From the NCBI GenBank assembly GCA_023411035.1, contig JAEYPE010000225.1:1-20275 (forward strand): DNA of 20,275 bases. The letters are read 5' to 3'. Source of the stretch: Pseudomonadota bacterium (lineage in GTDB: Bacteria > Pseudomonadota > Alphaproteobacteria > Azospirillales > Azospirillaceae). Position numbers and translations under genes: made by a program. Below the pieces are notes generated by a model. That model worked only from the letters and a program-made list of their open reading frames with translations. It had not been told where the DNA came from and did no database searches. Shown one piece after another: positions 13,515 to 20,275 of this stretch; the stretch's first letter is position 1, and the number at the start of each line of letters is the position of its first letter.

Positions 13515-14471
13515 GGCTCGCCGCCGCTCCCGCACCGGATCGCCGAAATGGTCCAGGGCCTGGGAAAGCGCGTCCTCGAACACCTCCGCCTTTTCGGTGA
13601 AGTAGTCGAAATAGCCGTAGTGGCGGCGCAGCGGCAGTTCGGTCAAAGAGCGGATGCGGTAGGCCGGGTCGTTCAACGTGCCGCGCTCCATCAACTCGAC
13701 CACCCGGTTCAGGCGCGCGACCTCCGCCTTGTAGGAGTTGGCGAACCACTGGCGGATCTTCCAGTTCTCCACTTCAAGCTGGTTGCGCGGCACCGGCCCG
13801 ATCCAGGACACGGGGAAGGGGGCGGCCACCGTCACCTCGTCGAAGCCGTGCAGTTCCGACAGGATGACGCTGCGGTGATAGGCGCCGTCGATCAGCCCGC
13901 CGGGAGCCTCCTCGAAGCCGTAGAGATAGAGCCAGAGGGCGCTTTCCACCGCCTCCGTGGTGATGTCCTCCAGCCCAACCTCGCCGGCCATCAGGCGCCG
14001 GGCGGCGGCGTTGCCGTGGAGTAGACCTTCGCCGGAGCGGAAATCATAGGTGTTGAAGACGACGCCGACTTCGGCCTCGTTCAGGGTGCGGGCGATCTCC
14101 TCCACGGTTTCGCGGTCGCGCACCGGGGCGTATTGCCGGGCCGGCATCAGCCGCTCCAGCATCGCGGAGGGCGACAGCGGCACGTCCAGCCAGCGGCGCG
14201 CATGCTCGCCCAGCACGGGGCGGAACACGCCCTTGTGCCCGAACATGGCGGTCTGCCAGGTCCGGATCAGCCCGCCCGTTTCCCCCTTGTGTTCGAGAAG
14301 CAGGCAGCGGATGTCCTCGCCGCGCAGCCACGCGGCCAGCACGACGATCTGCCCGGAGGTCACCGTGAACAGGTCGGGCATCCGCTCCAGGCGGTCGAGC
14401 GCCGTCAGCACGCCCGCGCCGTGCAGGTTGAATCCGCCGAAGCCGCCCAGGGCGACCGCTCGTTTCAGCAT
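13509..14471 (-). CDS. Patatin-like phospholipase-family protein
   Basis: 320 residues. Patatins are acyl hydrolases with a Ser-Asp dyad acting on lipids. The N-terminal glycine-rich oxyanion loop is present as ALGGFGGFNLHGAGVLTALD (residues 7-26). The nucleophile elbow follows at residues 37-41 as VTSGQ, with Ser39 in the right place but without the flanking glycines of GxSxG. The partner Asp is at about residue 195 in GGLIDGAYHRSVIL. The C-terminal half is rich in aromatic and charged residues (WKIRQWFANSYKAEVARLNR, RRHYGYFDYFTEKAEVFEDA). There is no signal peptide. The start at 14471 follows TTTGGAG with good spacing. The altered elbow may mean a changed substrate or loss of activity. It appears to be transcribed alone. 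Confidence 0.72.
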   Translation of the reverse strand: MLKRAVALGGFGGFNLHGAGVLTALDRLERMPDLFTVTSGQIVVLAAWLRGEDIRCLLLEHKGETGGLIRTWQTAMFGHKGVFRPVLGEHARRWLDVPLSPSAMLERLMPARQYAPVRDRETVEEIARTLNEAEVGVVFNTYDFRSGEGLLHGNAAARRLMAGEVGLEDITTEAVESALWLYLYGFEEAPGGLIDGAYHRSVILSELHGFDEVTVAAPFPVSWIGPVPRNQLEVENWKIRQWFANSYKAEVARLNRVVELMERGTLNDPAYRIRSLTELPLRRHYGYFDYFTEKAEVFEDALSQALDHFGDPVRERRRAG

Positions 14472-14627
14472 GGTACAACTCCAAACAAAGAAAAACCGGC
14501 CCGCGCGGCGCCGCTTTCGCGAACCGCCGCCGGGCGAGCCCCGCAGCCGCGCGCCCTACAGACGAGTCCGATGGGCGTGGCGGGGCGTTGCTGCCGATGT
14601 GTCAGGGAAAAATAGGGATCGTCCGTT

Positions 14628-14816
14628 CTAACCGGCGACCCGTCCACCGTCCAGGCGGTGGAGGTTCATGTCGTCCGTCCGTCCGGTCAGCGCCGCTACC
14701 AGCCGGCCCAGCAGGGACCGGAGATGGTCGGCGCGCGCCCGTGCGGCCTTGCGGCGGATGAGTTGCATGTCGCGTTCGGAAGGATGGGCGCAAGCGAAGT
14801 TCGACGGCGTGTTCAT
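14628..14816 (-). CDS. Small basic protein of 62 residues
   Basis: MNTPSNFACAHPSERDMQLI, then a basic, probably helical segment RRKAARARADHLRSLLGRLV and a short tail. It resembles in style the many 50-70-residue Arg-rich proteins of alphaproteobacteria (DUF1127-like), but I cannot name a family. The case for it is the very strong ribosome site GAGGAGG seven bases before the ATG at 14816, together with a 14-bp palindrome right upstream. A longer frame from 14906 reads through that palindrome and is not preferred. It lies between the patatin-like gene and the histidine kinase on the same strand, 156 bp from each, and probably has its own promoter. Confidence 0.6.
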   Translation of the reverse strand: MNTPSNFACAHPSERDMQLIRRKAARARADHLRSLLGRLVAALTGRTDDMNLHRLDGGRVAG

Positions 14817-14826
14817 AAGGGACCTC

Positions 14827-14840
14827 CTCAAAAGTTTGAG
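14827..14840. promoter_or_regulatory. 14-bp near-perfect palindrome before the small basic gene
   Basis: CTCAAA AG TTTGAG: perfectly symmetrical arms with a 2-base centre, touching the ribosome site of the gene starting at 14816. It could be an operator or, in RNA, a small hairpin next to the ribosome site. Confidence 0.35.
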
Positions 14841-14973
14841 AAGGCGTCTCCCCCTCGGGAAAAGGCTTATCGTTATGTTGCGGTGCACAACATGGAGCGG
14901 CGACACTGCCCGGTCAAGGCGGGTCCGCTTTTTGTCCCATGGCCGTTTCCGGCTCCTTCCCGGTGGAGGGGGC

Positions 14974-17900
14974 TCAGTCGCCCGTCTCGCTCAACGGATT
15001 CCGGTCCAGAAGCTCCTGGACGGCCCTTTGAAGCTGCCGTGGTGTGATCGGCTTGCGCACCACGGCCAGCCCAAGCGCCGCCGCGTCGCGGTCGCACTCG
15101 GTGCCGATCTCGCCGGTCAGGATGATGGCGGGCACCGGCGATCCCACCAGCTCGCGGATTTGCACGATGGCCTCCGTCCCGATCCGCCCATTGCGCAGCC
15201 GGTAATCGGCGATGATCAGATCCGGGTGGCGGTCCAGCCCGTGCAGCCGTTCCAGCGCCTGTTCCGCGGAGCCGGCGACCACCACCTCGTACCCCCATTC
15301 CTGGAAGATGGTCCGCAGCCCCATCAGGACGATCACGTCGTCCTCGACCAGCACGGCCAGCCGTCCCTCGCCGGACGGCGCGTCTGCGGCTTCCTGAACG
15401 GACTGGGAAACCGCCGGTGCCGCGGCGCGCGGGGCCTCGATGGAGAAGACCGACCCCTTGGCCAGTTCGGAGCGGACCGTCACCGGATGGTTCAGCAGCC
15501 GCGACAGCCGCTGCACGATGGACAGCCCAAGGCCGAGCCCCTGGCTGCGGTCGCGCTCCGGGTTGCCCACCTGATGGAACTCCTCGAACACCTTCGACAG
15601 ATGCTCCGCCGAGATGCCGATGCCGCTGTCCAGCACGTCGATGCGGACGATGCCGTCCAACGCCTCGCAGGACACGCGGACATGGCCCTCCTCGGTGTAG
15701 CGGATGGCGTTCTCCACGAGGTTGCGGAGCATCCGGCCCAGCAGAAGCCGGTCGCTGCGCACGGCCAGATCCGGGGCGGGCTGGACGACTTCGAACCGCA
15801 GGCCCTTGCTGGCGGCGATGGGGGCATAAGCCGCCTCGATCTCTTCCAGCATCGGGCGCAGGGCCAGCGTGGCGATCTGGGGGGCGATGACGCCGGCATC
15901 CAGGCGCGACACGTCGAGCAGGCTGTCCAGCAGATTCTTCAGCGTCTCCAGCGCGCGCTCCAGCGAGGCCAGCGGGACGCGCCCCTTGTCGGGATCGACG
16001 TGGCGGTGCAGCACCCCGGCGAACAGCAGGGCGGATTGCAGCGGCTGGCGCAGGTCGTGGCTGGCCGCGGCCAGGAATTTCGATTTGGAGACGTTGGCCT
16101 CGTCGGCCTTGGCCTTGGCCTTGCGCAGGGCCTGCTCCATCGCCTTGCGCGCGGTGATGTCGATGTTCAGCCCGCTCAGCCGGACCGGGCGTCCGTTGTC
16201 GTAGATCGGGCGCCCGATGACCATGATCCAGCGCTCGCCGTCGCGCGGGTGCAGGATGCGGAACTCCCCACGGTAGTCGGAGCGCCGGGCTTCCAGAACG
16301 TCCGTGATGAAGCGGCGCACCGACACCCGGTCCGCCGGGTGGATCAGCTTGTAGAAGCGCTCCTCGGAGGGGGAGAAGCTGTCCGGGCTGACGCCGTACA
16401 GCCGGTACATGCCCTCCGACCAGGCCAGCGTCCCGTCGCGCAGGTCGAAATCCCAGATGCCCGCCTCCACGGCGGCCAGCGCGATGGTCAGCCGCTCCTC
16501 GCTGCGGCGCAGCGCCTCCTCCAGCGCCTTGCGCTCCGTGATGTCGAGGTTCAGGCCGCTGAAATGCAGCGGCTTGCCGTCGGCGCCGTAGCTGACGCGT
16601 CCGATCGACGAGACCCAGCGGACGGCGCCGCCAGGCTGGACGATCCGGTACTCCAGCCGGACGTGGGACCGCCGTTCGGCGAGCATTTCCGACTGCGCCT
16701 TCAAGGTGGCGAGGTCGAGATCCTCGGGATGGACCAACGACCGCCACATCGCGCTGCTGGCCTCGTGCACGGCGGGGTCGAGACCGAAGATGCGGAAGGT
16801 CTCCTCCGACCAGTGCCCCTGGCCGGTCGTCAGATCCCAGTCGAAGGTGCCCGCAAGCGCGGATTCGAGGGCGAAGCTCAACCGGTCCTTGCTCTTGCGC
16901 AGATCGTCCTCGGCCCGGCGGCGGCGGGAGATGTCCAGCAGATAGACCGACAGCCCGTCCTCCTTGGGAAAAGCCCGCATCCAGAACCAGCGCCCGGTGC
17001 GCGTCCCCAGGAACTCGGCGTCGGTGGGCGTCCGTTCGAGCATCGCCTGATGGGCCTTCCGCCACAACTGGGTGTCCTTCAGTTCCGGGAATGCCTCCCA
17101 CAGCGATTGCCCGCGCAGGTCGCGGCCCAGGGCGATCAGGCTGACCGCCTTGTCGTTCAGGTAGGTGAAGCGCCAGTCGCGGTCCAACTCGATCACGCCG
17201 TCGACCGTGCTGCTGAGCACCGCGGCCATGCGCAGCGCGTTGCTGCGCGCCAGTTCATGGGCGCGCAGGAAACGCCACAGGCTCCAGCCGGCCACCAGCC
17301 CGGCGAACAGCAGCAGCCCGCCGAAGATGAGAAGCGTGCGCCGGGTCGCCTCGTGGACGGGCCGCATCGCCAGGTCCTTGTCCAGGCTGACCTGGACATA
17401 CAGGTTGGGAAGTCCGGCGGCGAGAGGCGACACCGCGGTGATCCGCAACCGGCCATCCGGGGCCCGTCCTTCCACCATCCGCCGTTCGCCCTGGTCCAGC
17501 AGTGCCCGGTAGGGCGCGGGCAGTGGGGTGCCGATGACCTCCGGAAGCAAGGGCTGGTGTGCCAGAACGATGCCGGACCGGTCGGCGATCAGCACCTCCA
17601 CGTCTTCCGGCAGGCTCTTTTCGCTGAGGAACAGGTTCAGCCATGTGGTGTCGAGCAGCACCGCCGCCACCCCCGCCAAAGCGCCGCTCTCGTCCCGGTA
17701 ACCGAGGGCGAAGGGGATGGAGGGGCGCCCCGTGGTGCGGGATGTCAGGGTGGCCCCGTTGGTCTGCCGCCCGGTGGCCAGCGCCTCCCGCCAATAGGCG
17801 CGGTCGGCAACCGACAGGCCGCGCGCCATCGGTTCGGTGGAGCACCAGATGGTCCCGGTCCGGTCGCTGATGCTCATGGCCAGATAGGGAGGAAACTGCG

Positions 17901-18192
17901 CCTTGATCCGGGCAAGCGTGTCCTGGCAGGCCGATGGGGAAAGCTGACCGATCCCCATTTCGGTAAGAGCAACCAAAACATGCCCAATATCGTCGGCGAT
18001 ACGCTGCTGTTCGGATTCGACCTGATCCAAAAGCTGCATCGACTCCTGACGGATTTCCGCTTCCCGGGACTCCCGCAATTCCAGGATGTTGTGTATCTCG
18101 AAGGCGATCAGCGGTAATGCAACCAAAAGGAAAAGAATCGACAACCGACGCGCCGACCATCCATGCCGCTGGTCCGGCTCGTTGGTCTTCAC
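14974..18192 (-). CDS. Membrane hybrid histidine kinase: Cache-like sensor, three PAS domains, kinase core, receiver
   Basis: 1072 residues. TM1 is about residues 15-33. The outside domain, about 34-284, has Cache-type features (SISDRTGTIWCSTEPMARGL, VADRAYWREALATGRQTNG). TM2 is about 286-310. Three PAS/PAC units cover about 317-430, 434-560 and 563-690, the last two ending LDITERKALEEAL and IDITARKAMEQAL. The HisKA box ASHDLRQPLQSALLFAG has His712. The HATPase shows NLVENAIRYTEEG, DSGIGIS and GLGLGLSIVQRL. A C-terminal receiver (about 945-1062) has VLVEDD and IIADYRL with acceptor Asp996 and VVRKPIT with the Lys. The start is GTG 18192, seven bases after AAGGAG; the frame upstream is open but has no domain. 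It senses an unknown external ligand. No separate partner regulator is adjacent, so output probably goes through phosphotransfer to a distant protein. Confidence 0.9.
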   Translation of the reverse strand: MKTNEPDQRHGWSARRLSILFLLVALPLIAFEIHNILELRESREAEIRQESMQLLDQVESEQQRIADDIGHVLVALTEMGIGQLSPSACQDTLARIKAQFPPYLAMSISDRTGTIWCSTEPMARGLSVADRAYWREALATGRQTNGATLTSRTTGRPSIPFALGYRDESGALAGVAAVLLDTTWLNLFLSEKSLPEDVEVLIADRSGIVLAHQPLLPEVIGTPLPAPYRALLDQGERRMVEGRAPDGRLRITAVSPLAAGLPNLYVQVSLDKDLAMRPVHEATRRTLLIFGGLLLFAGLVAGWSLWRFLRAHELARSNALRMAAVLSSTVDGVIELDRDWRFTYLNDKAVSLIALGRDLRGQSLWEAFPELKDTQLWRKAHQAMLERTPTDAEFLGTRTGRWFWMRAFPKEDGLSVYLLDISRRRRAEDDLRKSKDRLSFALESALAGTFDWDLTTGQGHWSEETFRIFGLDPAVHEASSAMWRSLVHPEDLDLATLKAQSEMLAERRSHVRLEYRIVQPGGAVRWVSSIGRVSYGADGKPLHFSGLNLDITERKALEEALRRSEERLTIALAAVEAGIWDFDLRDGTLAWSEGMYRLYGVSPDSFSPSEERFYKLIHPADRVSVRRFITDVLEARRSDYRGEFRILHPRDGERWIMVIGRPIYDNGRPVRLSGLNIDITARKAMEQALRKAKAKADEANVSKSKFLAAASHDLRQPLQSALLFAGVLHRHVDPDKGRVPLASLERALETLKNLLDSLLDVSRLDAGVIAPQIATLALRPMLEEIEAAYAPIAASKGLRFEVVQPAPDLAVRSDRLLLGRMLRNLVENAIRYTEEGHVRVSCEALDGIVRIDVLDSGIGISAEHLSKVFEEFHQVGNPERDRSQGLGLGLSIVQRLSRLLNHPVTVRSELAKGSVFSIEAPRAAAPAVSQSVQEAADAPSGEGRLAVLVEDDVIVLMGLRTIFQEWGYEVVVAGSAEQALERLHGLDRHPDLIIADYRLRNGRIGTEAIVQIRELVGSPVPAIILTGEIGTECDRDAAALGLAVVRKPITPRQLQRAVQELLDRNPLSETGD

Positions 18193-18285
18193 ACGTACAC
18201 TCCTTATTCGGCGCTCCTTCGGATGAAGATTGCCAGAATACGGGTGTAAGAGAAACAGGCTGTCCGTTCTATCCCTCTTGCCAAA

Positions 18286-18313
18286 CCCTGACATCTTCGA
18301 AAGGCCGTCAGGG
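18286..18313 (-). terminator. Stem-loop between the MFS and histidine kinase genes
   Basis: CCCTGAC (18286-18292) pairs perfectly with GTCAGGG (18307-18313), with a 14-nt loop. On the minus strand TTTGG follows, a poor T-run. It lies about 110 bp after the MFS stop codon and about 95 bp before the kinase start, so it may separate the two transcripts or sit in the kinase leader. It is weak evidence. Confidence 0.3.
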
Positions 18314-18421
18314 CATAGGGGTTTTATAACCGCTGACCGCTTCGCCCGCCCCGCAGGGGAAGCGCCTCCCCCCGCGCGGCCCGTTCGCCGGCGGCCCGTT
18401 CGGCGATGCGGCGGGCGCACA

Positions 18422-19651
18422 TCAGGGGCATGGAGTGTCTTCGGCGGCAGTGCCGTGTTTCCGGGAAAGGGCCGGGGGAAGGGGAATGACCAGGGCGGCG
18501 GTGCCGGCCAGCGTGGCGGCGGCGATGGTCAGGTAGCCGACAGGGTAGCCGAAGCCCCCGGCGACCAGCAGGCTGAACAGCGCCGGCCCGGCGACCAGCC
18601 CGCCATAGGCGATGGCGAGCATGCCGCCCGTCGCCTCGCCCGCCCGTCCCGGCGGGGCGAGGCGGGCGACCTCCGTCACGAACAGGCCGTTCCAACCGCT
18701 GGCCGACAGGCCGAAAGCGACGCAGACCGCCAGAACGGCGGGCACCGGCCAGCCCGGGGTGGCCAGGGCCAGCAAGGCCGCGGCCACGCTCATGGCGATG
18801 CCCAGCGCAGCCAGGATCACGCGGGGCGGCGCCCAGCGGGTCGCCACGAGGCCCCAGCCGATGCGCCCCGCCAGCCCGGCGCCCTGCGCCACCGCCAGCG
18901 CCGTCCCGGCCAGCGGCAGCCCCCAGCCCAGACCGGTCACCGCGAAGCTGACCAGGAAGCCGTTCAGGCAAAGCTGCATGGCGGAGAAGGCGCAGATCGC
19001 GATGGCCAGACGCCGCAGCGCCGGCTCTCCGGTGACCAGATCCAGCGCGCTCTTCAACCCGCCGCGCCCGGCGGGGCGGGGGCTGTTGCGGTCGTCGCCG
19101 TCGTGGCGGCGGGCCAGCGGCTCCAGCACCAGCGCCAGGACGGCGGTGATCCCGGCCACGGCCAGCAGGCTCGCCTGCCAGCCGTAGGACAGCACCAGCA
19201 GCGGCACGGCGAAGCCCGCCGCCATGCCGCCGAACTGGTTGCCGGTCTGGCGCAGGGAGAAGACCAGGGGGCGCTTGCCGAGCGGGGTCAGCCGGGACAG
19301 AAGCTGGGTGCTGGCTGGCGTTTCCGGCCCGAAGGAGAAGCCCAGCGCCAGCGCTCCCAGCAGGAAGGCGGCGGGAAAGGCGGTGGCCGACAGCAGCGCG
19401 GCGGCGGCGGCGGCCAGCAGGCAGACCTGGCAGGTGCGCACCGCCCCCCAGCGCCGGATCAGCCCGCCGGCGCCCAGCGACGCGGGGATGGCGGCGGTGA
19501 AGACCACCGCGGTGTAAAGCCCCAGCAGCCCCGGATCGACCCCCAGGTCGGGCGCCGCCTGCGGCGCGATGACCGGAATCGAGAAGAGGCACAGCGCGAG
19601 GAACGCCTGCACCGCCGCCATGGCGAACAGAGGCAGCAACCAGACGTTCAT
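18422..19651 (-). CDS. Major facilitator superfamily transporter
   Basis: 409 residues with about 12 hydrophobic spans in two halves, joined by a charged central loop near residues 183-202 (EPLARRHDGDDRNSPRPAGR). The loop between helices 2 and 3 has the family signature in the form GAGGLIRRWGAVRT (about residues 60-73). Other landmarks are GFSFGPETPASTQLLSR and FSLRQTGNQFGGMAAGFAVP. It is expected to be a secondary transporter in the inner membrane; the substrate cannot be told (family members include efflux and sugar or organic acid carriers). The start at 19651 follows TGTGGAG. It is divergent from a 5-hydroxyisourate hydrolase remnant 30 bp away and upstream of the histidine kinase on the same strand, 229 bp apart. 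Confidence 0.9.
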   Translation of the reverse strand: MNVWLLPLFAMAAVQAFLALCLFSIPVIAPQAAPDLGVDPGLLGLYTAVVFTAAIPASLGAGGLIRRWGAVRTCQVCLLAAAAAALLSATAFPAAFLLGALALGFSFGPETPASTQLLSRLTPLGKRPLVFSLRQTGNQFGGMAAGFAVPLLVLSYGWQASLLAVAGITAVLALVLEPLARRHDGDDRNSPRPAGRGGLKSALDLVTGEPALRRLAIAICAFSAMQLCLNGFLVSFAVTGLGWGLPLAGTALAVAQGAGLAGRIGWGLVATRWAPPRVILAALGIAMSVAAALLALATPGWPVPAVLAVCVAFGLSASGWNGLFVTEVARLAPPGRAGEATGGMLAIAYGGLVAGPALFSLLVAGGFGYPVGYLTIAAATLAGTAALVIPLPPALSRKHGTAAEDTPCP

Positions 19652-19680
19652 GTGGGCTCCACAGGGAAAGGGCCGGGCCG

Positions 19681-19821
19681 ATGGCCGGCGGGGTTTCGTT
19701 TCATGCGGTCGATGGGGTGCGTGGGATGCCCGTCGAGGGGGTGCAGGTGGAGCTCTACGCTTTGCGGGACGGACAGAGGGACAAGCTAGCGGAAAACAGT
19801 TTGCATGCCAATGGTCTACGC
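19681..19821 (+). pseudogene. uraH: 5-hydroxyisourate hydrolase, N-terminal remnant
   Basis: The frame from ATG 19681 reads MAGGVSFHAVDGVRGMPVEG, then VQVELYALRDGQRDKLAENS and LHANGLR. This matches the start of HIU hydrolase (transthyretin-like), which has a TTHVLDT-type first strand with a catalytic His (here SFHAVD), GRPAxGVxVELYxL, and TNADGR with an active-site Arg. After about 47 residues the similarity ends. The C-terminal YRGS signature is not found, and the open frame continues into unrelated DNA that is antisense to an ABC permease piece. The complete enzyme is about 110-120 residues and acts in urate breakdown. The gene is therefore truncated by a rearrangement near 19825-19875. Confidence 0.7.
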
Positions 19822-19875
19822 GGCCACCGGGTGGTCCGGAACGAGGGGGGAAAGCCGTTCCGCCGGGCCTGCCAA

Positions 19876-20070
19876 TCAGCGGAGCGACACCGCCGCGGCG
19901 TGGACGTCCAAGCTGCTTTCCAGGATCTGCTACATGCCGATGGGCAGTACCTCATTGAGGGCGTCAGCCATGAACAGCGACACGGGGATGTTGCCGAAAC
20001 TCGGCATGAAGGCGATGACGGCCCCGGCACCAATGCCGTTGCGGATGGTGGGTAGCGTCATCCGGAGGGA
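19876..20070 (-). pseudogene. ABC transporter permease fragment (PotC/PotI-like)
   Basis: On the minus strand, from about 20070, the reading SSLRMTLPTIRNGIGAGAV, then IAFMPSFGNIPVSLFMAD and ALNEVLPIGM, is followed by an in-frame TAG (19932-19930) and continues QILESSLDVHAAAVS to a stop at 19878. This is the well-known region around and after the EAA loop of spermidine/putrescine-type permeases (family pattern: TLPxIRxGIxAGAxFAFIxSFDxVPVSLFL, then EVLPxRM, then LDxxVAAVS). The TAG stands where Trp or Leu is usual. Both ends of the gene are missing, so it is a relic. Its inverted placement against the hydrolase remnant marks a junction of two unrelated loci. Confidence 0.6.
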
Positions 20071-20275
20071 ACTTCGGCGAGTCTGCCCGATGCGTGGGCA
20101 TTTGGATGGCCAACGGGATCGTTGGGGTGAAGAAGCCGATTGAAGATCAAATGTAAAAGTATGGACTTGACCTGACAGTCCGCCCTGCCGCGGCGGGTGT
20201 CCGACAGGTTGAGCGTGTCCGATGTCACGTGGCCTGTATGATTTTCTCTCTGGCCATGGGGGCGGTGTCAAGGAA
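20071..20275. other. Window end without a supported gene; possible mobile-element end
   Basis: About 200 bp with no credible gene. GTGTCCGA is repeated 18 bases apart (start to start) around 20197-20222, a pattern that can occur at insertion-sequence ends, but no matching second end lies in the window. The identity is unknown. Confidence 0.3.

Noticed and set aside
14668..18117. 1149-residue plus-strand frame opposite the histidine kinase
   Set aside because: It is antisense to a multi-domain kinase with all catalytic boxes; the composition is that of a shadow frame.
18193..18420. Extended N-terminus of the histidine kinase (76 more residues)
   Set aside because: Arg/Gly-rich with no domain; AAGGAG with ideal spacing points to GTG 18192 just before the first membrane span.
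18230..19789. 519-residue Gln/Gly/Arg-rich plus-strand frame opposite the MFS gene
   Set aside because: A shadow of a transmembrane protein; no domain and no ribosome site.

Overview
The window is GC-rich DNA with an alphaproteobacterial look, most like Rhodospirillales and probably Azospirillum. That placement is inferred from protein character, the GC-rich codon use, a stress-type GGAAC-N17-CGTT promoter, IS types and gene mix; no marker gene such as rRNA is present. The window is chromosomal or chromid-like accessory DNA. It carries no tRNA, rRNA or CRISPR array.

Layout. (a) 1-2125 is a nest of insertion sequences: a decayed IS110-type transposase start, fused to an IS630-type transposase fragment that it seems to have interrupted, then a complete IS5-type element (809-2121) with perfect 15-bp inverted repeats and a GTAA target duplication. 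(b) 2240-4862 holds three related signalling genes whose receiver domains all have Asn where the phosphorylated Asp should be. The first has an intact LuxR-type DNA-binding domain, the second has lost half of it by a frameshifting deletion, and the third ends where that domain should begin. (c) 4921-6816 is a sugar-nucleotide pair: an intact UDP-glucose 6-dehydrogenase with a C-terminal tail, and the remains of an epimerase/dehydratase. (d) 7325-10471 looks like a stress module: a GH15 glucoamylase/trehalase-like enzyme behind an EcfG-type promoter, convergent with a BON-domain protein that has a long Tyr/Gly/Ser/Arg-rich disordered region, with a shared terminator hairpin between them. (e) 10986-13370 has an RNase J-like nuclease, a small acidic hypothetical protein and a small two-helix membrane protein. 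(f) 13509-14816 has a patatin-like protein with an unusual nucleophile elbow and a 62-residue basic protein. (g) 14974-19651 has a large membrane hybrid histidine kinase and an MFS transporter. (h) 19681-20275 is a graveyard: the start of a 5-hydroxyisourate hydrolase gene next to an inverted piece of a polyamine-type ABC permease.

How the genes may work together. UDP-glucuronate production and the adjacent regulators suggest surface polysaccharide control. The GH15 enzyme, BON protein and RNase J-like protein fit stress or envelope physiology. These links rest on gene neighbourhood only. The most unusual items are the cluster of phosphorylation-incompetent receivers, the FUS-like low-complexity BON protein, the RNase J-like protein without a C-terminal domain, and the patatin with a VTSGQ elbow. 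No clearly new multi-gene defence or biosynthetic system was found.
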